Source of the DNA: Citrobacter amalonaticus | GTDB lineage: Bacteria > Pseudomonadota > Gammaproteobacteria > Enterobacterales > Enterobacteriaceae | Assembly (NCBI RefSeq): GCF_018323885.1 | Contig: NZ_AP024585.1 | Span: 620,001-684,000 of the forward strand | Direction of reading: 5' to 3' | DNA: 64,000 nucleotides | In this document: positions 28,763 to 39,691 of the stretch, piece after piece | Layout of the letters: each line of letters begins with the position of its first letter | How positions within the stretch are numbered: position 1 is the first letter of the stretch | Position numbers and translations under genes: made by a program | The notes under the pieces: model-generated | Databases searched by the model: none | Seen by the model: the letters and a program-made list of their open reading frames with translations, nothing else | Told to the model about the DNA's origin: nothing

Positions 28763-29752
28763 TCACTTGGCGAAACGGCTGTCACGCCCGTGTGGTTCTT
28801 TGAGGTCTTGCCACGGGCCAATGGAGATAATGCCTGTCGGGTTAATCGTCTTATGGCTGCGAAAATAGTGGTGGCGAATATGGTCAAAATTGACCGTTTC
28901 CGCGATCCCTGGCATCTGATAAATATCGCGCAGGAAACCATACAGATTGAGATAGTCGCTGATGCGATGCTTGTCGCATTTGAAATGTGTGACATACACC
29001 GGATCAAAGCGGATGAGTGTTGTCCACAGGCGAATATCAGCCTCTGTAAGCCGATTACCTGTCAGATAGCGATGCTGACCGAGGATCTGCTCCAGCCGCG
29101 CCAGCGCGGTAAAGACGTTTTCTACCGCGTCATCATAGGCTTGCTGACTGGTAGCGAAGCCCGCTTTATAGACGCCATTGTTAACGTTGTCATAAATCCA
29201 GCCGTTCAGTTCGTCGATCTTGTTGCGCAGTTCTGGGGGATAGTAGTCCCCGGCTTTTGCCCCTTGCGCATCGAACGCCGTATTGAACATGCGAATAATT
29301 TCAGCAGATTCATTACTGACAATCGTATGGTTCTTTTTATCCCACAAAACAGGCACGGTGACGCGGCCGCTGTAATGGGGATCGGCGTGCAGGTAAAGCT
29401 GATACAGAAATTCGTGCTGATATAAGGTATCGCCTGTGGCCGCCGGAAAATCATCGTCAAAGGTCCAGCCGTTTTCCAGCATCAGTGGATTTACGACCGA
29501 GACGGAGATAAACGGCTCCAGACCCTTGAGCTTACGCAGGATTAACGTACGGTGCGCCCACGGACAGGCGAGAGAAACATACAGGTGATAGCGGTCTTTT
29601 TCTGCCGCAAAACCGCCTTCGCCGGAAGGACCCGGCGCGCCATCCGCCGTGAGCCAGTTGCGGAATGCCGATACCGAACGTTGAAATTTGCCCCCGGTGG
29701 ATTTGGTATCATACCAGGTATCATGCCAGACGCCGTCGATCAGTTGTCCCAT
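28763..29752 (-). CDS. yqjG: glutathionyl-hydroquinone reductase
   Basis: The ATG at 29752 gives 329 residues; the longer frame from 29806 has no counterpart in E. coli YqjG (328 residues). It is a xi-class glutathione transferase that reduces glutathionyl-hydroquinones to hydroquinones, using the Cys in SLACPWAHRT near residue 63. A GST-type C-terminal helical domain follows, with RYLTGNRLTEADIRLWTTLI. Cytoplasmic. It lies 68 bases after yqjF on the same strand; the pair YqjF-YqjG suggests quinone detoxification. Confidence 0.96.
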   Translation of the reverse strand: MGQLIDGVWHDTWYDTKSTGGKFQRSVSAFRNWLTADGAPGPSGEGGFAAEKDRYHLYVSLACPWAHRTLILRKLKGLEPFISVSVVNPLMLENGWTFDDDFPAATGDTLYQHEFLYQLYLHADPHYSGRVTVPVLWDKKNHTIVSNESAEIIRMFNTAFDAQGAKAGDYYPPELRNKIDELNGWIYDNVNNGVYKAGFATSQQAYDDAVENVFTALARLEQILGQHRYLTGNRLTEADIRLWTTLIRFDPVYVTHFKCDKHRISDYLNLYGFLRDIYQMPGIAETVNFDHIRHHYFRSHKTINPTGIISIGPWQDLKEPHGRDSRFAK

Positions 29753-29820
29753 GTTTTTTCCCTCAGATAGAAAAAACGAGGAGAAAATCCCCTCGTTCTT
29801 TTTCATTCATTATAGAGCGC

Positions 29821-30213
29821 TTACCACTTTTTGTTCAGTACACGGTCGAGACTGAATGCGCCCGGACCGGTGATGCCCAGCAGCAGGAAGCCGCCAGCGA
29901 TGGTCAGGTTTTTCATGAACATCAGTGAGTTCACGCCTTCCGCAAAGTTGCTGTGGAAGATAAACGCGGTCAGCAGTGTAAAGCCTGCGGTAAACAGCGC
30001 GGTGGTACGGGTCAGGAAACCGAACAGAATCGCCAGGCCGCCGCCGAACTCAAGCAAAATGGTCAGTGGCAGCAGGAATCCCGGAACGCCCATCGCTTCC
30101 ATATACTGTTGGGTACCTGCGTAACCGGTGATTTTTCCCCAACCTGCGGTAATAAACAGGATTGGCATCAGAATACGCGCTACCAGTACACCAACATCTT
30201 CTAATTTTTTCAT
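29821..30213 (-). CDS. yqjF: DoxX-family inner-membrane protein YqjF
   Basis: A 130-residue DoxX/SURF4-family membrane protein, the same length as E. coli YqjF. Four hydrophobic helices are visible; FITAGWGKITGY lies in the first. Family members are linked to thiol and quinone redox chemistry. The spacing suggests an operon with yqjG. The start follows GAGAGAAG. Confidence 0.94.
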   Translation of the reverse strand: MKKLEDVGVLVARILMPILFITAGWGKITGYAGTQQYMEAMGVPGFLLPLTILLEFGGGLAILFGFLTRTTALFTAGFTLLTAFIFHSNFAEGVNSLMFMKNLTIAGGFLLLGITGPGAFSLDRVLNKKW

Positions 30214-30420
30214 TCTTCTCTCCAGGAACTACACAGACTGCTGAGTTTGTTTTTTGGGTGCAATTTCGCGGCGTTCCGCGACATTGCTGTCGATGGAGAG
30301 AATCATAAGCGTGAAGAATGAGAATTGTTAGCAAGGAAAACTGTCAATATTTTTCAAAAAATTTGATTTTGTAGTGGGGTGATATTGTGGATGGGTAAGC
30401 GAAGCGCTCCTGGTACCGTT

Positions 30421-30494
30421 GCCGGATGGCGGCTACGCCTTATCCGGCCTACTTATTGAATGTGAGAGTCGGATAAGCGAAGCACCCTCAGGCA
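30421..30494. repeat. REP/BIME repeat overlapping the yqjK end
   Basis: REP units GCCGGATGGCGGCTACGCCT, TATCCGGCCTAC and GTCGGATAAGCG are paired here. The right edge covers the last codons and the stop of yqjK (30488). Confidence 0.8.
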
Positions 30495-30781
30495 ACGGTT
30501 GAGCGTAGCGTCTTTTTAGCCAGTCGCCAGACGCTCCACACGCCAAACCCGCGCTTTGCCCAACGCACGAGCAGGTTAGGGTGGCGAATCGTCCAGACGG
30601 CCATCACACTGCTGCCGACCAGCGCCCAGGAGCGCAAACTCAGTAGGGTGTTCCAGCCACGATCGTAAGCGCCCGTGGCTTCCAGCCAGTCACGACGACT
30701 GGCTGAAAGATCCAGCCGTTGCTGTTGGATCTCACGAAGCAGTCGGGCCTTACGTTGTTCACGTTCGACTTTACCGCTCAC
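30488..30781 (-). CDS. yqjK: small protein YqjK
   Basis: The start is a GTG at 30781 behind a strong GAGGAGAG ribosome site, giving 97 residues (SGKVEREQRKARLL), near the 99 of E. coli YqjK; the longer frame from 30883 runs into yqjE. The N-terminus is a charged helix; a hydrophobic stretch, SLRSWALVGSSVMAVWTI, is in the middle and the C-terminus is basic. It overlaps the 3' end of yqjE by 11 bases, so the two are translationally coupled. Function unknown; member of the yqjCDEK membrane group. Confidence 0.92.
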   Translation of the reverse strand: MSGKVEREQRKARLLREIQQQRLDLSASRRDWLEATGAYDRGWNTLLSLRSWALVGSSVMAVWTIRHPNLLVRWAKRGFGVWSVWRLAKKTLRSTVA

Positions 30782-31175
30782 GGCTCTCCTCCTCGAGCAA
30801 TTGCCGGTCATTTGCCAGTTCATGGCGCGTATGGCGTAACAATGTGGAGCGCCGTGCTTTTCGCAGCGTCCATATCCCGCCAATCAGCGCCAGTGCCAGC
30901 AGCACGACCGTGGTGGCAATCATCGCATTGAGCCGATACTGCGGGTCAACGGCCCAGATGACTAACACCATCAGGCTCATCAAACCAAATGCAGCGAAGA
31001 GCATGGTGAGTCCCAGCATCAGCAGAAGCTGAAAAAGGTTCGCCTTTTCTTCTTCAAGCTCGACGACGGCCAGACGTAACCGCGTTTCCACCATCTCAAC
31101 GAGAAGAGTGACAATCCGCTGCCCGATACCCAGAACGCTTTTCCCGGGCCCTTGTGCGTGATGAGGAGCCGCCAT
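30771..31175 (-). CDS. yqjE: inner-membrane protein YqjE
   Basis: Starting at 31175 gives 134 residues, equal to E. coli YqjE. It belongs to the phage holin superfamily III/Actinobacterial holin-X group: an amphipathic N-terminal helix followed by two transmembrane helices (LFQLLLMLGLTMLFAAFGLM and IATTVVLLALALIGGIWTL) and a basic tail. The start overlaps the yqjD stop (TAATGATG on the coding strand). Its role is unknown; it probably acts with YqjD at the inner membrane. Confidence 0.93.
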   Translation of the reverse strand: MAAPHHAQGPGKSVLGIGQRIVTLLVEMVETRLRLAVVELEEEKANLFQLLLMLGLTMLFAAFGLMSLMVLVIWAVDPQYRLNAMIATTVVLLALALIGGIWTLRKARRSTLLRHTRHELANDRQLLEEESRER

Positions 31176-31177
31176 CA

Positions 31178-31483
31178 TTAACGACGCGTCAGCAGAACGC
31201 CCAGCACGACGCCCACGGCCGCACCAATCCCGACGCCGGTCCACGGATTTTCGCGCACATAGTCGTCAGCACGCGCAGCGGCTTCACGAGTCTGTTTAGC
31301 AATGGCATCACCCGTTTCACCGAGGCGATAGCGGCTCTCTTTAAGCGCGCGCTCGGCTTTGCTGCGGATCTTACTCAACTCTTCTTTCGATTTATCACCA
31401 GAGGAGTTCAGCACCTCTTCCAGCGTATCGGCCAGGGATTTCAACTCAGCGCGCAGATGTTCCGATGTGTTTTCTTTCGACAT
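31178..31483 (-). CDS. yqjD: membrane-anchored ribosome-binding protein YqjD
   Basis: A 101-residue DUF883 (ElaB/YgaM/YqjD) protein, the same length as in E. coli. A long charged coiled-coil helix (about residues 5-78) precedes a C-terminal membrane segment (VGIGAAVGVVLGVLL, near residue 84) and a final RR. E. coli YqjD is tail-anchored and binds stationary-phase ribosomes. It lies 33 bases after yqjC and overlaps yqjE. Confidence 0.96.
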   Translation of the reverse strand: MSKENTSEHLRAELKSLADTLEEVLNSSGDKSKEELSKIRSKAERALKESRYRLGETGDAIAKQTREAAARADDYVRENPWTGVGIGAAVGVVLGVLLTRR

Positions 31484-31516
31484 AGTTTTCTCCAGGTGAG
31501 TAAGTGGTACTGATAC

Positions 31517-31885
31517 TTAGTAGTCGCGAGCTTCGAGCTCTTTCAGTTCCGCTCGCGCTTCAGCCAGTTTACGCTCGCGTTTGGCAATTTTGTCCGCATC
31601 GCCTTTTTGCTTCGCTTCGGCGAGGTCGCGCTGACGTTCGGCGATCTCTTCTTTCTGCTCAGCAATTTTTTCCTGATGATCGGCACGCAGCTTGCTGTCA
31701 GTACAGTGGGCCCTGACTTCGCTGAGCGCTTTTTTTAGCCCATTGATGCGATTCTGGTTATTGTGCTTCTCGGCGTAGCTGATCTCCCGTTGAATATCCT
31801 GCTCTTTTTGCTGGCAAAGCGTGTTAGCGTAGCTGCCAGCACTGAGAGCGAAAAGGGAGATAGCGAAAGCGATGCGGTATTTCAT
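31517..31885 (-). CDS. yqjC: DUF1090 periplasmic protein YqjC
   Basis: The ATG at 31885 gives 122 residues, the E. coli length. A signal peptide (KYRIAFAISLFALSAGSYA) is followed by a highly charged helical region with Gln, Glu and Lys, and two cysteines (Cys near 23 and Cys near 60) likely forming a disulfide. The repeated pattern IAERQRDLAEAKQKGDADKI suggests a coiled coil. It is the first gene of the yqjCDEK group. A paralogue is encoded at 63560-63958. Confidence 0.93.
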   Translation of the reverse strand: MKYRIAFAISLFALSAGSYANTLCQQKEQDIQREISYAEKHNNQNRINGLKKALSEVRAHCTDSKLRADHQEKIAEQKEEIAERQRDLAEAKQKGDADKIAKRERKLAEARAELKELEARDY

Positions 31886-32033
31886 TCTTGAACCTTCCAT
31901 TGTGACTCGTCCCCATGAATTCAGGAACGATGATCCAGTGATAAAGCGACAGGGTGACCCCATCGCCTCATTAATCATAGACATTAATCGCAGAAATCAC
32001 CAAAGTGGGTGATATGATTCGGATTCCTGGAGA

Positions 32034-32417
32034 TTACCCTACCCGATGTGGCGTATCGCGTAAACGTGACAACCACTGGACGGCCTGATTGTTATCATCC
32101 TGCTGGGCAATGATGTAGCCGCGCGGCAGCGTTTTGTCGAGCACCGCTTTGGCGGCGGCACTCTGGGCGCTGGAATCGAAAGTGATGAGCAGAGTGTCGT
32201 TCTTTGGTGTAATGCTTTTAAAACGAATGCCGTTAGCGTCGAGGTGATGCCAGATCGAGAAGCCGTCCGGCATGCTGGCCCCCTGGTGGACGGCGCGGAT
32301 CGCCAGCGTGGATTCTTGCTGACGAACCGTTGACCAGACCAACAGCATGGCGCTCAACGTCAGCAGAAACGCGGTGCTCCAGGCCAGTTGTTTAAGGGTT
32401 ATACGCGGTTTCAGCAT
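32034..32417 (-). CDS. mzrA: EnvZ-interacting inner-membrane protein MzrA
   Basis: A 127-residue bitopic protein, the length of E. coli MzrA (YqjB). A transmembrane helix lies at about residues 10-30, followed by a periplasmic domain ([20 protein letters not shown]). In E. coli MzrA binds EnvZ and links CpxAR to EnvZ/OmpR signalling. It is transcribed with yqjA, ending its operon, 3 bases after the yqjA stop. Confidence 0.95.
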   Translation of the reverse strand: MLKPRITLKQLAWSTAFLLTLSAMLLVWSTVRQQESTLAIRAVHQGASMPDGFSIWHHLDANGIRFKSITPKNDTLLITFDSSAQSAAAKAVLDKTLPRGYIIAQQDDNNQAVQWLSRLRDTPHRVG

Positions 32418-32420
32418 CCC

Positions 32421-33083
32421 TTACCCTCGATTCCCGTATTTCTTTTTCCACAGGACGACCAGTGAACCGCCCAGGCCAAAAACCAGTAGCACGACGGGTA
32501 ACAGCATCAGGCATGACATCAGTTGATCTTCATACTTCAGAAACACCGGCGTTTTCCCCAGCAGATAACCCAGGCTGGTTAAAATCAGCACCCACAGCAA
32601 GCCACTCATCCAGTTGAAAAATTGAAAGCGGGCATTATTCAGGCCGGATAAGCCAGCGATGGTCGGCAGCAAGGTACGAACAAACGCGATAAAACGACCA
32701 ATCAGCAGGGCGGAAAGACCATGCTTATGGAATAAATGGTGAGCGCGTTGATGATAGTGGGCCGGCAGGTGCGATAACCAGTTTTGTACGATGCGGGTGT
32801 TGCCCAGCCATCGGCCCTGAATATAGCTGAGCCAGCAACCGAGGCTTGCGGCTGCGGTCAGCAACAGAATGGTTTGCGGAAAGCCCATGGCGCCTTTGGC
32901 AATCAGAACACCCACTAACACCAACAAACTGTCGCCAGGTAAAAAGGCGGCTGGCAGCAACCCGTTCTCCAGAAACAGAATCATAAATAAAACAAAATAC
33001 AGCATGCCAATCATGGAAGGATTGGCCAGTGTTTCAAAATCCTGCGCCCAGAGGGCATGCAGTAATTGAGTCAAAAGTTCCAT
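32421..33083 (-). CDS. yqjA: DedA-family membrane protein YqjA
   Basis: A 220-residue inner-membrane protein of the DedA family with about five hydrophobic segments. The family-conserved [18 protein letters not shown] and [16 protein letters not shown] blocks carry the acidic and Arg residues essential for function. In E. coli it is a proton-dependent transporter needed for alkaline and drug resistance, and is CpxR-regulated. First gene of yqjA-mzrA. The upstream 338 bases hold its promoter. Confidence 0.96.
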   Translation of the reverse strand: MELLTQLLHALWAQDFETLANPSMIGMLYFVLFMILFLENGLLPAAFLPGDSLLVLVGVLIAKGAMGFPQTILLLTAAASLGCWLSYIQGRWLGNTRIVQNWLSHLPAHYHQRAHHLFHKHGLSALLIGRFIAFVRTLLPTIAGLSGLNNARFQFFNWMSGLLWVLILTSLGYLLGKTPVFLKYEDQLMSCLMLLPVVLLVFGLGGSLVVLWKKKYGNRG

Positions 33084-33421
33084 TCAGTATTCCAGGTCGA
33101 ATTGGTTAACGTCACGCCGGGTTAAACAGTTTGCTACGCCGCATCATTGTTAGTGTTTTACATGGTGTGCGGACGGCGCAAAGCCGCGGCCTGAACTATT
33201 CCCTGTTAAAAGTTATGAAGTAAGCAAGCACTGACAAACATAAATTCGAATTGCATCTAATTGTAACAAAGGTCAACGTAGTCCGTTATAGAAATTACAC
33301 GTCCTTGAAATGTGATTTTGCTGATCGCAGGAGAGGGTGGCGAGAGGATTTACACAGGCTGACACTTTATACCTTTCGCTTACTGACAGGCGCAACGGCG
33401 CGCCTGTCGAATCAAGAACGT
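33084..33421. promoter_or_regulatory. yqjA promoter region and exuR 3' region
   Basis: This 338-base gap has the yqjA promoter side near 33100-33300. On the minus strand GTAAAACACTAAC (about 33148-33160) matches the first half of the CpxR box GTAAA-N5-GTAAA, not the second. A 9-bp hairpin GACAGGCGC/GCGCCTGTC at 33385-33408 just after exuR may act as its terminator but lacks a T tract. Otherwise nothing is seen. Confidence 0.4.
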
Positions 33422-34198
33422 TTATTTTGTCGCGTTAGCCGCCGTATCGAGATGAACGACCGGATTTTCGGCAAACAGATAACGGTCGGCATTAAATTCA
33501 AAATCGTCGCTGGTTTCATTGAACAGCATGATTTTTGTGTTCTCGAGATGCTGCCACATCGCCAGTTTTGCCGCATGCGGGTCTTTGCGGATCAGTGCCT
33601 TCAGGATTTGATCGTGGTCGTCGCACCAGTTATCGACGGTACGCGCATCAATATGTTCGTGCAGTTTCTTCCAGTACGGGTTGTGACTGCGCTGAGTCCA
33701 CATTTTTTCCACGATAGCGGCCAGTGCGGAGTTCTGCGTGGCTAACGCGACCTGAATGTGGAATTGCAGGTCCCATTCGGAGTCGCGGAAACATTTTTCG
33801 TTGCGCGCCTGTTCCTGGATCGTCATCAGTTTCATGATGTCCTGCTTGGTGACCTGGGTGGCGGCAAACTCTGCAATATTGCTTTCGATAAGCTGACGCG
33901 CCTGGAGTAATTCAAAAGGACCGTAGTTGGCAAACTCCAGCGACTCGTCGGTGACCTGCTGGTGGCGCGGTTGGTTGGAAATCACATGAATCCCGGACCC
34001 CTTACGGACCTCAACATACCCTTCGACTTCCAGCATGATGATGGCTTCACGAACCACGGTACGGCTGACATTTTTTTCATCGGCAATAAAACGCTCTGCA
34101 GGCAATTTATCACCCACCAGGTAAACGCCCTGTTCGATGCGCTCTTTTAAATCAGCAGCAAGTTGTTGATACAAACGTCGTGGTTCGGTGATTTCCAT
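33422..34198 (-). CDS. exuR: hexuronate regulon repressor ExuR
   Basis: The ATG at 34198 gives 258 residues, as in E. coli; the frame could open five codons earlier. It is a GntR-family FadR/UxuR-type repressor. The N-terminal winged helix (residues 5-70) shows [29 protein letters not shown], and the C-terminal FCD domain binds galacturonate or glucuronate. It controls exuT, uxaCA and its own gene. A match to its operator lies upstream at 34228-34245. Confidence 0.97.
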   Translation of the reverse strand: MEITEPRRLYQQLAADLKERIEQGVYLVGDKLPAERFIADEKNVSRTVVREAIIMLEVEGYVEVRKGSGIHVISNQPRHQQVTDESLEFANYGPFELLQARQLIESNIAEFAATQVTKQDIMKLMTIQEQARNEKCFRDSEWDLQFHIQVALATQNSALAAIVEKMWTQRSHNPYWKKLHEHIDARTVDNWCDDHDQILKALIRKDPHAAKLAMWQHLENTKIMLFNETSDDFEFNADRYLFAENPVVHLDTAANATK

Positions 34199-34227
34199 AT
34201 GCACTCCAGGCATGATACGGCAGACTG

Positions 34228-34245
34228 TATTTGTTATACCACTTT
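34228..34245. promoter_or_regulatory. ExuR/UxuR-type operator upstream of exuR
   Basis: On the minus strand the sequence is AAAGTGGTATAACAAATA, close to the known box AAATTGGTATACCAATTT. It sits about 30 bases before the exuR start, fitting autoregulation. Confidence 0.65.
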
Positions 34246-34270
34246 CGCGAGTTTGGCTCTATACGCAGAA

Positions 34271-34305
34271 ACGAAAAAGCCGCCTGCGGGTGCCAGCAGG
34301 CGGCT
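34271..34305 (-). terminator. exuT terminator
   Basis: The stem AGCCGCCTGC/GCAGGCGGCT is followed on the minus strand by TTTTTCG, 30 bases past the exuT stop. It separates exuT from exuR. Confidence 0.9.
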
Positions 34306-34335
34306 GAGATTGCTTATGCGTTATCCGTCGGCAGG

Positions 34336-35637
34336 CTAACTTTGCGCTGCCGGTTCATCAAACTGCGGGCCAGAATCGACTTCACTGGCCGGTTTGTTTT
34401 GCAGCACGGTCCAGATAACCAGCGCGCCCAACAGGTCGAACACGGCCAGTACTGCGAACAGCGGGCTGAAGCCAATGGTGTCTGCCAGCGCACCGACCAC
34501 CAGGGCGAACAGCGTACTCGCCAGCCAGGCAGACATCCCGGTCAGACCGTTCGCCGTGGCCACTTCGTTACGACCAAAGACATCAGAAGAGAGTGTAATC
34601 AGCGCACCGGACAGGGCCTGGTGAGCAAAACCACCAATACACAGCAGCATGATGGCGATGTACGGGCTGGTGAACAGACCGATCATCCCTGGGCCAATCA
34701 TCAGCACAGCACCCAGCGTAACGACCATTTTTCGTGAGACAATCAGGTTGACACCAAACCAGCGCTGGAACAGCGGCGGCAGGTAACCCCCCACGATGCA
34801 ACCGAGGTCAGCAAACAGCATCGGCATCCAGGCGAACATTGCAATTTCTTTCAGGTTAAAGCCATAGACTTTGAACATGAACAGCGGGATCCAGGCGTTA
34901 AACGTCCCCCAGGCTGGTTCTGCCAGAAAACGCGGCAGGGCGATACCCCAGAACTGGCGGTTACGCAGGATCTGCACGAGTGACATTTTCTTTTTGGTGC
35001 TGTTTTTGTGCTGCGCTTCCTGGCCATTAATAATGTAGTCGCGCTCTTCGTCCGTCAGTTTTTTCTGGTCACGCGGATGCTTATAGAAGATAAGCCAGGA
35101 CATGGCCCAGATGAAGCTCAGGGCACCAGAGATAATGAACGCCATCTGCCAGCTGTGCATCACGATCGCCCAGACAACCAACGGCGGGGCAATCATCGCA
35201 CCGATAGAGGAGCCGACGTTAAAGTAGCCGACCGCAATGGAGCGTTCTTTCGCCGGGAACCATTCGGAACTGGCTTTCAGCCCCGCCGGGATCATCGCGG
35301 CTTCTGCCGCACCGACCGCGCCGCGCGCCAGCGCCAGGCCCCCCCAGCTTCCTGCCAATGCGGTTGCGCCACAGAAAACGGCCCATAACACGGCAAACAT
35401 TGCATAGCCTATTTTGGTGCCCAGTATATCCAGCACATAGCCGGCAACAGGTTGCATGACAGTGTAAGCAGCAGAATAGGCTGCGATGATATAGGAGTAC
35501 TGTTGGGTGGAGATGTGCAACTCTTCCATCAGAGTTGGCGCAGCTGCCGCCACAGTGTTACGCGTCAGGTAACCCAGCACGGTGCCAAGCGTCACCAGCG
35601 CAATCATGTACCAACGTAACCCTTTAATTTTACGCAT
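34336..35637 (-). CDS. exuT: hexuronate MFS transporter
   Basis: The ATG at 35637 gives 433 residues, about the E. coli length (432); the frame extends upstream without support. Twelve hydrophobic helices and the anion:cation symporter motifs are present (GYLTRNTVAAAAPTLMEEL and GYVLDILGTKIGYAM). It imports galacturonate and glucuronate. It is divergent from uxaC, with operators and a CRP site between. Confidence 0.97.
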   Translation of the reverse strand: MRKIKGLRWYMIALVTLGTVLGYLTRNTVAAAAPTLMEELHISTQQYSYIIAAYSAAYTVMQPVAGYVLDILGTKIGYAMFAVLWAVFCGATALAGSWGGLALARGAVGAAEAAMIPAGLKASSEWFPAKERSIAVGYFNVGSSIGAMIAPPLVVWAIVMHSWQMAFIISGALSFIWAMSWLIFYKHPRDQKKLTDEERDYIINGQEAQHKNSTKKKMSLVQILRNRQFWGIALPRFLAEPAWGTFNAWIPLFMFKVYGFNLKEIAMFAWMPMLFADLGCIVGGYLPPLFQRWFGVNLIVSRKMVVTLGAVLMIGPGMIGLFTSPYIAIMLLCIGGFAHQALSGALITLSSDVFGRNEVATANGLTGMSAWLASTLFALVVGALADTIGFSPLFAVLAVFDLLGALVIWTVLQNKPASEVDSGPQFDEPAAQS

Positions 35638-37520
<1,883 letters not shown>

Positions 37521-37534
37521 GGTCCGGGGTTGAT

Positions 37535-39022
37535 ATGCAATACATCAAAATCCATGTGCAGGATAACGTTGCGGTCGCGCTGGCTGATTTGGCGCAGGGA
37601 ACGGAAGTCACTGTGGACAACCACACCGTAACGCTTCGCCAGGATATTGCTCGCGGACATAAATTTGCGCTGAGTGACATCAGGAAAGGGGCGTACGTGA
37701 TTAAGTATGGTCAGCCTATCGGCCATGCTTTGACGGACATTGCGGCGGGTGAACATATTCACGCCCACAATACTCGCACCAATCTGAGCGATTTGGATGA
37801 GTATCGCTATCAACCCGATTTTCAGGATCTTCCTGCGCAACCGGCGGATCGCGACGTGCAGATTTATCGTCGCGCTAATGGGGACGTCGGGGTACGAAAC
37901 GAACTCTGGATCCTGCCAACCGTTGGCTGCGTCAACGGGATTGCGCGCCAGATCCAGAGCCGTTTCCTGAAAGAGACGAATGATGCTGAGGGCACTGACG
38001 GTGTCTTCCTGTTCAGCCACACCTACGGCTGCTCGCAGCTTGGCGACGATCACATCAACACCCGCACCATGCTGCAAAACATGGTCCGTCATCCGAACGC
38101 CGGCGCGGTGCTGGTGATTGGCCTGGGATGTGAAAACAACCAGGTCGATGCCTTCCGCGAAACGCTGGGCGACTTCAATCCTGAGCGTGTGCACTTTATG
38201 ATTTGTCAGCATCAGGACGATGAAGTGGAGGCGGGACTTGAGCATCTTCATCAGCTTTATGACGTGATGCGCCACGACAAACGCGAGCCGGGGAAACTGA
38301 GCGAGCTGAAGTTTGGTCTGGAGTGTGGTGGTTCAGACGGGCTTTCCGGGATCACCGCGAACCCGATGCTTGGTCGCTTCTCTGACTACATGATTGCCAA
38401 CGGCGGCACCACCGTGCTGACCGAAGTGCCGGAGATGTTCGGGGCGGAGCAATTGTTGATGAGTCACTGTCGCGACGAAGAAACGTTCGGCAAACTGGTC
38501 ACCATGGTCAATGACTTCAAGCAGTATTTTATCGCCCACAATCAGCCGATTTACGAAAACCCTTCGCCGGGTAACAAAGCCGGTGGGATCACTACGCTCG
38601 AAGACAAGTCGTTGGGCTGCACGCAGAAAGCGGGTTCCAGTCAGGTGGTTGACGTGCTGCGCTACGGCGAGCGTTTGAAAACCCACGGTCTGAATCTGCT
38701 GAGCGCGCCGGGTAATGATGCGGTTGCCACCAGTGCGCTGGCGGGTGCCGGTTGTCACATGGTGTTGTTCAGCACCGGTCGCGGTACTCCTTACGGCGGA
38801 TTTGTGCCGACGGTGAAAATTGCCACCAACAGCGAACTGGCGGCGAAGAAAAAGCACTGGATCGACTTTGATGCGGGCCAGTTGATCCACGGCAAAGCGA
38901 TGCCGCAACTGCTGAATGAGTTCATTGATACCATCGTCGATTTCGCCAACGGTAAGCAGACCTGCAACGAACGCAATGATTTCCGCGAACTGGCTATCTT
39001 TAAAAGCGGCGTAACGTTGTAA
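37535..39022 (+). CDS. uxaA: altronate dehydratase
   Basis: A 495-residue enzyme that dehydrates D-altronate to 2-keto-3-deoxygluconate. Its N-terminal SAF domain (residues 1-80) precedes the UxaA/GarD catalytic domain with GCVNGIARQ, ECGGSDGLSGITANP and SPGNKAGG motifs. It is a paralogue of garD at 6579-8150, sharing these motifs. uxaB is not near, as in E. coli. A REP element follows. Confidence 0.98.
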   Translation: MQYIKIHVQDNVAVALADLAQGTEVTVDNHTVTLRQDIARGHKFALSDIRKGAYVIKYGQPIGHALTDIAAGEHIHAHNTRTNLSDLDEYRYQPDFQDLPAQPADRDVQIYRRANGDVGVRNELWILPTVGCVNGIARQIQSRFLKETNDAEGTDGVFLFSHTYGCSQLGDDHINTRTMLQNMVRHPNAGAVLVIGLGCENNQVDAFRETLGDFNPERVHFMICQHQDDEVEAGLEHLHQLYDVMRHDKREPGKLSELKFGLECGGSDGLSGITANPMLGRFSDYMIANGGTTVLTEVPEMFGAEQLLMSHCRDEETFGKLVTMVNDFKQYFIAHNQPIYENPSPGNKAGGITTLEDKSLGCTQKAGSSQVVDVLRYGERLKTHGLNLLSAPGNDAVATSALAGAGCHMVLFSTGRGTPYGGFVPTVKIATNSELAAKKKHWIDFDAGQLIHGKAMPQLLNEFIDTIVDFANGKQTCNERNDFRELAIFKSGVTL

Positions 39023-39029
39023 AAAGTGC

Positions 39030-39100
39030 CGAATGACGGCAAAACGCCTTATCAGGCCTACGCTGGCAGGCCTGATAAGCGCAGCGCCATCAGGCATTGT
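39030..39100. repeat. REP/BIME repeat between uxaA and ygjV
   Basis: Units GCCTTATCAGGCCTACGC, CAGGCCTGATAAGCGC and GCGCCATCAGGCATTG form a paired REP, just before the ygjV start. Confidence 0.8.
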
Positions 39101-39120
39101 TAATGGAGTTGATGTCGTTT

Positions 39121-39675
39121 ATGACCGCGTATTGGCTGGCTCAGGGCGTCGGTGTGCTCGCGTTTCTGATTGGCATTACGACGTTTTTCAACCGCGATGA
39201 GCGCCGCTTCCGACTCCAGCTTGCCGTCTATAGCGCCACGATAGGCGTACACTTCTTTCTGATGGGCGCCTGGCCCGCCGGGATGAGCGCGGAACTCAAT
39301 ACCGTGCGTACTCTGGTGTCGATGCGCACCCGCAAACTGTGGGTGATGGCGCTGTTCATTATCCTCACCCTGGTGCTAGGGCTGGCGAAACTACAGCATG
39401 CGATGGAAATTCTGCCCATCATCGGCACGCTCGCCAGTACCTGGGCGCTGTTCCGCTGTAAAGGATTAACGGTGCGCTGCGTGATGTGGTGTGCGACTGC
39501 CTGTTGGGTGGTACACAACTTCTGGCTGGGATCGATCGGCGGAACGCTGATTGAAGGCAGTTTTCTGGTGATGAACGGGCTGAACATTATTCGTTTCTGG
39601 CGTATGAAACGCCGGGGAATCGATCCATTCAAAATTGAGAAAAGCGTACAGGAAGAGACCCCTTCCGCCAGATGA
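39121..39675 (+). CDS. ygjV: YgjV family inner-membrane protein
   Basis: The ATG at 39121 gives 184 residues, one longer than E. coli YgjV; the frame could start at 39097, inside the REP. Several transmembrane helices are predicted: the first, WLAQGVGVLAFLIGITTFF, is followed by DERRFRLQL. The family is described as bacterial inner membrane proteins of unknown role; a role in sugar-acid uptake has been suggested only by its neighbours. It ends within a shared terminator with sstT. Confidence 0.9.
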   Translation: MTAYWLAQGVGVLAFLIGITTFFNRDERRFRLQLAVYSATIGVHFFLMGAWPAGMSAELNTVRTLVSMRTRKLWVMALFIILTLVLGLAKLQHAMEILPIIGTLASTWALFRCKGLTVRCVMWCATACWVVHNFWLGSIGGTLIEGSFLVMNGLNIIRFWRMKRRGIDPFKIEKSVQEETPSAR

Positions 39676-39687
39676 CGGAAGGGTTTA
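39659..39687. terminator. bidirectional terminator between ygjV and sstT
   Basis: The stem CCCTTCCG/CGGAAGGG has the ygjV stop codon in its loop region; T runs exist on the plus side (TTTAAGG). The two genes converge here, so the hairpin probably ends both transcripts. Confidence 0.75.
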
Positions 39688-39691
39688 AGGC